Made by a program: the position numbers and the translations under genes. From NCBI GenBank assembly GCA_030998225.1, contig JAPYXD010000484.1, forward strand, positions 1 to 64,000: DNA of 64,000 nt, in the 5' to 3' direction. The notes beneath the pieces were generated by a model, which was not told the origin of the DNA, did not search any database, and worked only from the letters and a program-made list of their open reading frames with translations. Positions 58,181 through 64,000 of the stretch are shown here, piece after piece. Within the stretch, counting starts at the first letter, position 1. Each line of letters opens with the position of its first letter. The DNA is from Diplolepis rosae. Taxonomy: Eukaryota; Arthropoda; Insecta; Hymenoptera; Diplolepididae.

Positions 58181-58892
58181 CAAATTCGAAAAAAGTCAAT
58201 ATCAAAATTCCATTTTCCAGTTAAATTATACGAGATACGAAAAAACGTTATGATACAATATTATTAAATAAATAAATACCTACAAATTTGAATTGTAACA
58301 TTTTTTCATAAGATGCATATTTATCTTTTTAATAAAAAAAACTATTGAAAATCCAAAATTCAATTTTTTAGCAATAATATTCGAAACACGAAAAAAACGT
58401 AAGAATACAAAGTTGTTCGTTTCAAAAAGATCTACAAATTTTGTCTGACACAGTTTCTGATAAAACATATATTTTTCGTTTAAATTCCAAAAATACGATT
58501 AAAATTAAAAAATTCCATTTTTTAGACAAAATATGAGAGATACAAAAAAAAACGTTTAGATGGAAAATTGTTTGCCTAAATGAGGTCTACAAATTCTCAT
58601 TAAGACATTTCGGGACAGGATGTATATTTTATGTTTTGATTATGAATATTAAAAAAAATCCGATTTTTTTCACCAAAATATGTGAGATACGAAATAAGCG
58701 TTGTTCTGCAAAATCGTTTCCTTATATAAAGTCTACGATTGTTTTTCCTTTTTGAGAGATTTGGAAGAAAATAAATTACTTTAATCATGTAATTTATTAA
58801 AAAGCTACTGAAATGTTTACAGAAAATCGAGCGCGAAGCGCGAGCGCCATGATGAGAATGTGTTCCTTAAGGCTGATAGAGCCTTAAGTAAA
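58181..58892 (-). repeat. Family B repeat, right part
   Basis: Continues from 52274. It ends with the GC hairpin CGAGCGCGAAGCGCGAG (58828-58844), CCATGATGAGAATG, and a 9-bp hairpin CTTAAGGCT/AGCCTTAAG. Confidence 0.88.
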
Positions 58893-59040
58893 TTGAATTT
58901 CCTGTTTCACTTAATTTCAAAAAGAAATTGAGTGACTTTGAGAAAATGTGTAATTCACATCATCTGTGATATTATTATAAAATTGGTTTGAGCCTCAGTA
59001 TCAAATTATAATAAATAAACTTGAATGTATGTGAAGAGCA

Positions 59041-59175
59041 CAAGACCGAGCGCGAAGCGCGAGGTCCAGAATGAACAGAGCGCGAAGCGCGACGATCAAA
59101 TCGCGCGCCCTAGGTGCGCTCAAATTTGCGAGCTGCGCGCGAAGCGCACGATATGAATGTGCCCGCGAAGCGGGC
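59041..59175. repeat. Cluster of GC hairpins with GAA loops
   Basis: Four palindromes of the form GCGC-GAA-GCGC or CCCGC-GAA-GCGGG lie within 135 bp (about 59047, 59078, 59135, 59161), in otherwise AT-rich DNA. The same hairpin ends each family B copy. Confidence 0.85.
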
Positions 59176-59732
59176 AGATTTTGTTGTATATGATAATGTC
59201 CATCGCGCAATTTGTGAGCCGTGGTAAGCGTAGCTTCAGTAATATTTTTAGATGATAGAACGTGCCAAGAAAAATTATTTAAGTCATAAATTCTGAAGGT
59301 TTGAAAGTGCTCGTCAAATCGTTTTTTTCATTGAGAATGAAAGTGTATATATCGAAAAATTGAGGACCATCTTCGCCAAACATCAAAATCTTACTGTTAA
59401 GTGTTATTTTTTTACTATAGAAGCATACCCATTCTGTCGTTAGTAGATGGGTAGAAAATGGCATCCATATTAAATGATGAAATTCATGAAGGTAAGGAAG
59501 TTGTTCGAAAGAAGTTTTCTTTTGGTGACCAACAGTTAATACTTCGTTCGACAATTCCTGACAAAGCAGCCGATAATTTAATATCAGCTGATGTTTCAAA
59601 GCAATCATGCGATATTCTAAAATATAAAACAGTGATACGGGGTACTTATGTTTTGCGCTCGATCCTGGGCATAGAGAAGTGCCTGAAGACTCTCGTTTTA
59701 CTCAACTCTTGAGCAAACTGTGAACAACACCA
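59176..59732. other. No recognised gene
   Basis: Overlapping open frames exist on both strands at 59279-59712, with the minus frame rich in hydrophobic residues. I can assign neither. Confidence 0.35.
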
Positions 59733-60254
59733 TTGTTGTCACACCGTGGATGGCTTTATTCAACTATTCTTCCTAAATTAATCACTTTATCTTGTTCCAA
59801 AATACTCAAAACCTTAATTTCTCTCCCAGGAATAGGAATCTTACAAATAAAATCTGATTGTATTTTGGATTCATCAGCTCCATACTACAATATTAAAAAT
59901 TATCTAAAAATAATGGATAACTCAATTCCACATAACAAATCAAACACTTCTTTTAATATAATTTCTCCCTTTATATACAATATAACGATCAGAGAACCTT
60001 ACTTGCTGAAAAATGTATTACATCTTTTTCTTAAAAAATCACATGCTAATATCGACCTTCGAGAGTCATGTTTTTCTCTCAAACAAAATATGCGAATAGT
60101 CAAAAAATGTATCCCATCCATTTTCAACTTTAATGCACATAGAATATCTATAGCACATAATATAATTACTTTTCTTGTAATACTTGTTCTAGCAATAGTA
60201 CTAATTAAAACCCAAATTTTTTTTAAAAAACTGATAAAAATACCAAAAATATAA
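59733..60254 (+). pseudogene. Possible envelope-like C-terminal fragment of an insect endogenous retrovirus
   Basis: The 173-codon frame holds a segment with ITLSC, a G-I-G motif and a further Cys that recalls the C-terminal half of errantivirus/gypsy-type envelope proteins. A hydrophobic, likely membrane-spanning segment lies near the C-terminus (about residues 142-158), with a basic tail after it. No furin site, fusion peptide, upstream ectodomain or adjoining pol is present, so it is an isolated fragment at best. Alternatives are any type I membrane protein remnant or chance. Confidence is low. Confidence 0.35.
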
Positions 60255-60772
60255 AACTAGTACAAAAAACTCACCTTAGCCTATCAACAAAACCACTTCT
60301 AAATGACTCATTATTTAAATTTTGACCATTAACATGCAAATAAACGAACAACAAATCCTTGAAAAATTAGTATATTTTATGCTCCAAAAACATAGAATTA
60401 TACAACATAAGATGCAAATAAAATAGAAAAAGGACGTAATATGAAATAAACTATACAATTTTTTTTAATATTCTAAAATCATTTATATATTTTTTTTATA
60501 ATAAATATTTTCATATAAATCATAAAAATTACAATACAAAAATTATATAAAAATATAATTAACAAATAAAAATACACTATTCACAAAAGAGCAGGATGCC
60601 ACATCATCACTCCATAATCGGGGTTGTCATGATAGAGGATAATGGATCTCCTATTCCTCTTCAAAATCAGGAGCGATGAAGTCCTGTATGTCCGCAGGCA
60701 TAAAAGAGAGTGGCCACAAAACTCTCTCCTCATTTATGCGAGCCTCATTTTCCTCTGGTTTGAACTAGACGT
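60255..60772. other. Very AT-rich sequence, then a short GC-richer patch
   Basis: No gene recognised. 60590-60760 is GC-richer but encodes nothing recognisable. Confidence 0.5.
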
Positions 60773-61170
60773 GTGCACTCTGTCGGATCGAATGTCGCAA
60801 ATTCGATTCGATTCGCCTTATATTGTCGGATCGGATTTTTCGATTCGATCGGCCGCATAGTCGAATGTCGAATATTCGACATTCGAAGCACCCTTCTTCG
60901 GATCGGATTTTTCGATTCGATCGGCCGCATAGTCGAATGTCGAATATTCGACATCCGAAGCATCCTTCTTCGGATGTCGGATTTATTCGATTCGATCGGC
61001 CGTCCGTCGAATGTCGAATATTCGACATCCGAAGCGCCCTTCTTAGGATGTCAGATTTTCGACATTCGATCAACCGTTCGTCGAATGTCGAATATTCGAC
61101 ATCCGAAGCACCCTTCTTCGGATCGGATTTTTCGATTCGATCGGCCGCATATTCGAATGTCGAATATTCG
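60773..61170. repeat. Minisatellite, ~72-75-bp unit, five copies
   Basis: Unit starts near 60827, 60899, 60971, 61044 and 61119. Each holds GATTCGATCGGCCGCAT and the near-palindrome GTCGAATGTCGAATATTCGAC. The array is stop-free in several frames on both strands, which explains the long apparent ORFs; none is a gene. Confidence 0.92.
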
Positions 61171-62290
61171 ACATTCATGGATGAGAAGGTATTGGTTTTA
61201 TGTGAAAAATGACTTTCAAAATTTTCATCAAATCTTTATGTTTTGAGATCCCCTGAGTCAGAAAAAACGGTTTTTTACGAAAGTGTCTGTCTGTCTGTCT
61301 GTAGTAGGTCATGTGCGGCATAACTCTCGATAGAATTATCAGATTGAATTGAGCTTTGGCACACTTTATTGGAGCCGAAAAAGTAAGGACAAGTTCGTTA
61401 ACCATCCACATCCAATCAAAATTGAGGGATTGAGCACTACTTTTGTGTTATAGAAAATAACTTTTTGAAAAAATCAAAAACACCAATACAGGTTTTTGAT
61501 AGTGAACATAAATCTCTACAAATTATCCTCATAAAATTTTACGATTAAATCAAAATTATAAATGTTACAGCATATTCAAATTCGAAAAAAGTCAATATCA
61601 AAATTCCATTTTCCAGTTAAATTATACGAGATACGAAAAAACGTTATGACACAATATTATTTTCTAAATAAAGACCTACAAATTTGAATTGTAACATTTT
61701 TTCATAAGATGCATATTTTTCTTTTTAATTAAAAAAAAAACTATTGAAAATCCAAAAATAAATTTATTAACAATAATATGTGAAATACGAAAAAAACGTA
61801 AGAATACAAAGTTGTTCGTTTCAAAAAGATCTACAAATTTTGTCTGACACAGTTTCTGATAAAACATATATTTTTCGTTTAAATTCCAAAAATACGATTA
61901 AAATTAAAAAATTCCATTTTTTAGACAAAATATGTGAGATTCAAAAAAAACATTGAGATGAAAATTGTTTAGCTAAATAAGGTCTACACATTCTCGTTGG
62001 GACATTTCGGGACAGGATGTAAATTTTATGTTTTGATTTTTAATATTAAATAAATTCGATTTTTTTCACCAAAATATGTGAGATACGAAATAAGCGTTGT
62101 TCCGCAAAATCGTTTCCTTAAATAAAGTCTTCGATTGTATTTTCTTTTTGAGAGATTTGGAAGAAAATAAATTATTTTAATCATGTAATTTATTAAAAAG
62201 TTACTGAAATGTATACAGACAATCGAGCGCGAAGCGCGAGTGCCATGATGAGAATGTGTTCCTTAAGGCTGATAGAGCCTCCTGTTTCAC
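61171..62290 (-). repeat. Family B repeat, uninterrupted copy
   Basis: Runs from CATGGATGAGAAGGTATTGG to the GC hairpin (62224-62240) and TGTTCCTTAAGGCTGATAGAGCC. It shows the empty LINE target site near 61566 and begins directly at the minisatellite. Confidence 0.88.
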
Positions 62291-62872
62291 TTAAATTCAA
62301 AAAAAAATTGAGTGACTTTGAGAAAATGTGTAATTCACATCATCTCTAATATTATTATAAAATGAGAATGTGCCCGCTAGGCGGGCAGATTTTTATTTTT
62401 AGTCTTATGCACAATTTAGATTGTTTTCTTTCAGCTAAAGTCGGACTGTTCTTTAATGTTATTGTTTTTAAATTCTAATTTCTTTGAGACTGATTATTTG
62501 AGAAAGTGTGTGCAACATAGTTTTGGAATTTGTATGCTGGTCTATTAATAATAGAAGTGTATAGGTATAAAATAAATACGAGTAATGTTATAAAGAAACT
62601 TTTAACTTCATTATGATTGCTTTAAGAACTAATGATTTTATACAAATAAATATACTCTTTTACATAAGAGGGTGGCAGCAGATCTCTTTTCTCTTCAAAG
62701 ATGGTTCGTTTACTCGTGAACAATCTGTCAGAACTTCTGGATGTTGCGGGAATTTGTAAATAATGCTGAACAGCAGTGTATAGATATAACATTTTTTTCG
62801 ACTATCTTAAGATATCGAGATAAGATATCGAGTTGAAATTTTAGGCTCTTGAATAAGAGTCACGAAGGGACT
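62291..62872. other. Unannotated
   Basis: AT-rich, with one hairpin GCCCGCTAGGCGGGC (62372-62386) and an AAGATATCGAGATAAGATATCG repeat near 62810. No gene. Confidence 0.5.
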
Positions 62873-64000
62873 TTTTACATTCTCATCATGGATAAGAAGG
62901 TATTGGTTTTATGTGAAAAATGACTTTCGAAATTTTCATCAAATCTTTACGTTTTGAGACCCCCTGAGTCAGAAAAAATGGTTTTTACGAAAGTGTCTGT
63001 CTGTCTGTCTGTCTGTAGGTCGTGTGCGGCATAACTCTCGATAGAATTATCAGATTGAATTGAGCTTTGGTACACTTTATCGGAGCCGAAAAAGTAAAGA
63101 CAAGTTCTTTAACCAGCCACATCCAATCAAAATTGAGGGGTTGAGCACCACTTTTGTGTTTTTGAAAATAATTTTTTGAAAAAATCAAAAATTTCAATAC
63201 AGGTTCTAGATAGTGCTCATAAATCTCTAAAAATTATCCTGATAACATTTTTTGATTAAATCAAAATTATAAATATTACAGCATATTCAAATTCGAAAAA
63301 AGTCAATATCAAAATTCCATTTTCCAGTTAAATTATACGAGATACGAAAAAACGTTATGATAAAATATTATTGAATAAATAAAGTCCTACAAATTTGAAT
63401 TGTAACATTTTTTCATAAGATGCATATTTTTCTTTTTAATTAAAGAAAAAGTATTGAAAATCCAAAATTCAATTTTTTAACAATAATATGTAAAGTAAGA
63501 AAAAAACGTAAGAATACAAAGTTGTTAGTTTCAAAAAGATCTACAAGTTTTGTCTCACACAGTTTCTGATAAAACATATATTTTTCGTTTCAATTCCAAA
63601 AAATACGATTAAAATTCAAAAATTCCATTTTTTAGACAAAATATGTGAGATTCAAAAAAAACATTGAGATGAAAATTGTTTGGCTAAATAAGGTCTACAC
63701 ATTCTTATCAAGAAATTTCTCGACAGAATGTATATTTTAATTTTTTGTTTTTTAATATTGAAAAAATTTGATTTTTTTCACCAAAATATGTGAGATACGA
63801 AATAAGCGTTGTTCTGCAAAATCGTTTCCTTAAATAAATTCTACGATTGTTTTTCCTTTTTGAGATATTTGGAAGAAAATAAATTTATCAATAATCATGT
63901 GATTTATTAAAAAGTTACAAAAATGCATACAGAAAATCGAGCGCGAAGCGCGAGTGTCATGATGAGAATGTGTTCCTTAAGGCCGATAGAGCCTTAAGTA
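62873..64000 (-). repeat. Family B repeat, copy at window edge
   Basis: Full-length match to the 61.2-kb copy, including the TCTG microsatellite (62996-63017), empty LINE site (about 63276), GC hairpin (63938-63954) and 9-bp CTTAAGG hairpin at the window end. Confidence 0.88.

Noticed and set aside
60773..61246. 129-157 codon ORFs on both strands at 60.8-61.2 kb
   Set aside because: They are generated by the stop-free 72-bp minisatellite.

Overview
The window is strongly AT-rich eukaryotic DNA, most likely from an insect. No intact single-copy host gene is visible. Almost everything that can be named is mobile or repetitive: two Penelope-like element (PLE) remnants, several PLE-type hammerhead ribozyme motifs, Ty3/gypsy LTR retrotransposons and solo LTRs, an R1-clade LINE, pieces of mariner, Mutator-like, hAT and probable CACTA transposases, foldback elements, MITEs, a satellite array and several large palindromes. 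The arthropod call rests on the R1-type LINE, the mariner C-terminus, and a gypsy primer-binding site complementary to an insect-like tRNA-Gly. The species cannot be fixed from sequence alone.

Layout. 1-7.15 kb is a satellite of about 247-bp monomers. It has a six-monomer higher-order repeat of 1,486 bp, and near its left edge sits an inverted-repeat cassette carrying a PLE GIY-YIG endonuclease fragment. 8-11.2 kb holds four hammerhead motifs, two of them in the arms of a 542-bp-arm palindrome. 11.2-13 kb is an LTR fragment split by a 1,058-bp foldback element. 14.1-15.4 kb is a TA-flanked MITE. 16.4-19.8 kb holds a second PLE fragment with a variant hammerhead, a decayed Mutator-like transposase and a mariner fragment. 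20.9-23.6 kb holds solo or truncated LTRs, one interrupted by a TTAA-flanked element. 24.7-27.4 kb is a decayed gypsy element containing a 162-bp hAT-type MITE with 8-bp duplications.

29.4-31.4 kb is a palindrome with two 871-bp arms that carry repeated TCAAGGTCA motifs. 31.5-35 kb is a TA-flanked foldback element into which a solo LTR and a second foldback have inserted. 35.2-36 kb is an internally deleted hAT-like gene. 38.6-47.7 kb is a gypsy element with both LTRs, 4-bp target duplications, primer site, polypurine tract, gag, protease, RT and RNase H; its integrase is missing and a repeat sits in its place. 49-50.7 kb is a CACTA-like exon fragment disrupted by a PLE-derived inverted repeat. 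52.3-58.2 kb is a near full-length, GC-rich R1-clade LINE on the minus strand with a 15-bp target duplication. The last 6 kb holds copies of a 1.1-kb repeat ending in GC-rich hairpins, a possible envelope-like fragment and a 72-bp minisatellite.

People reading this as an annotation should treat the coding entries as transposon remnants. The strongest inferences come from nested insertions for which an uninterrupted paralogous copy lies elsewhere in the same window, so insertion points and target duplications can be read directly. Frames were translated by eye; no database search was possible.
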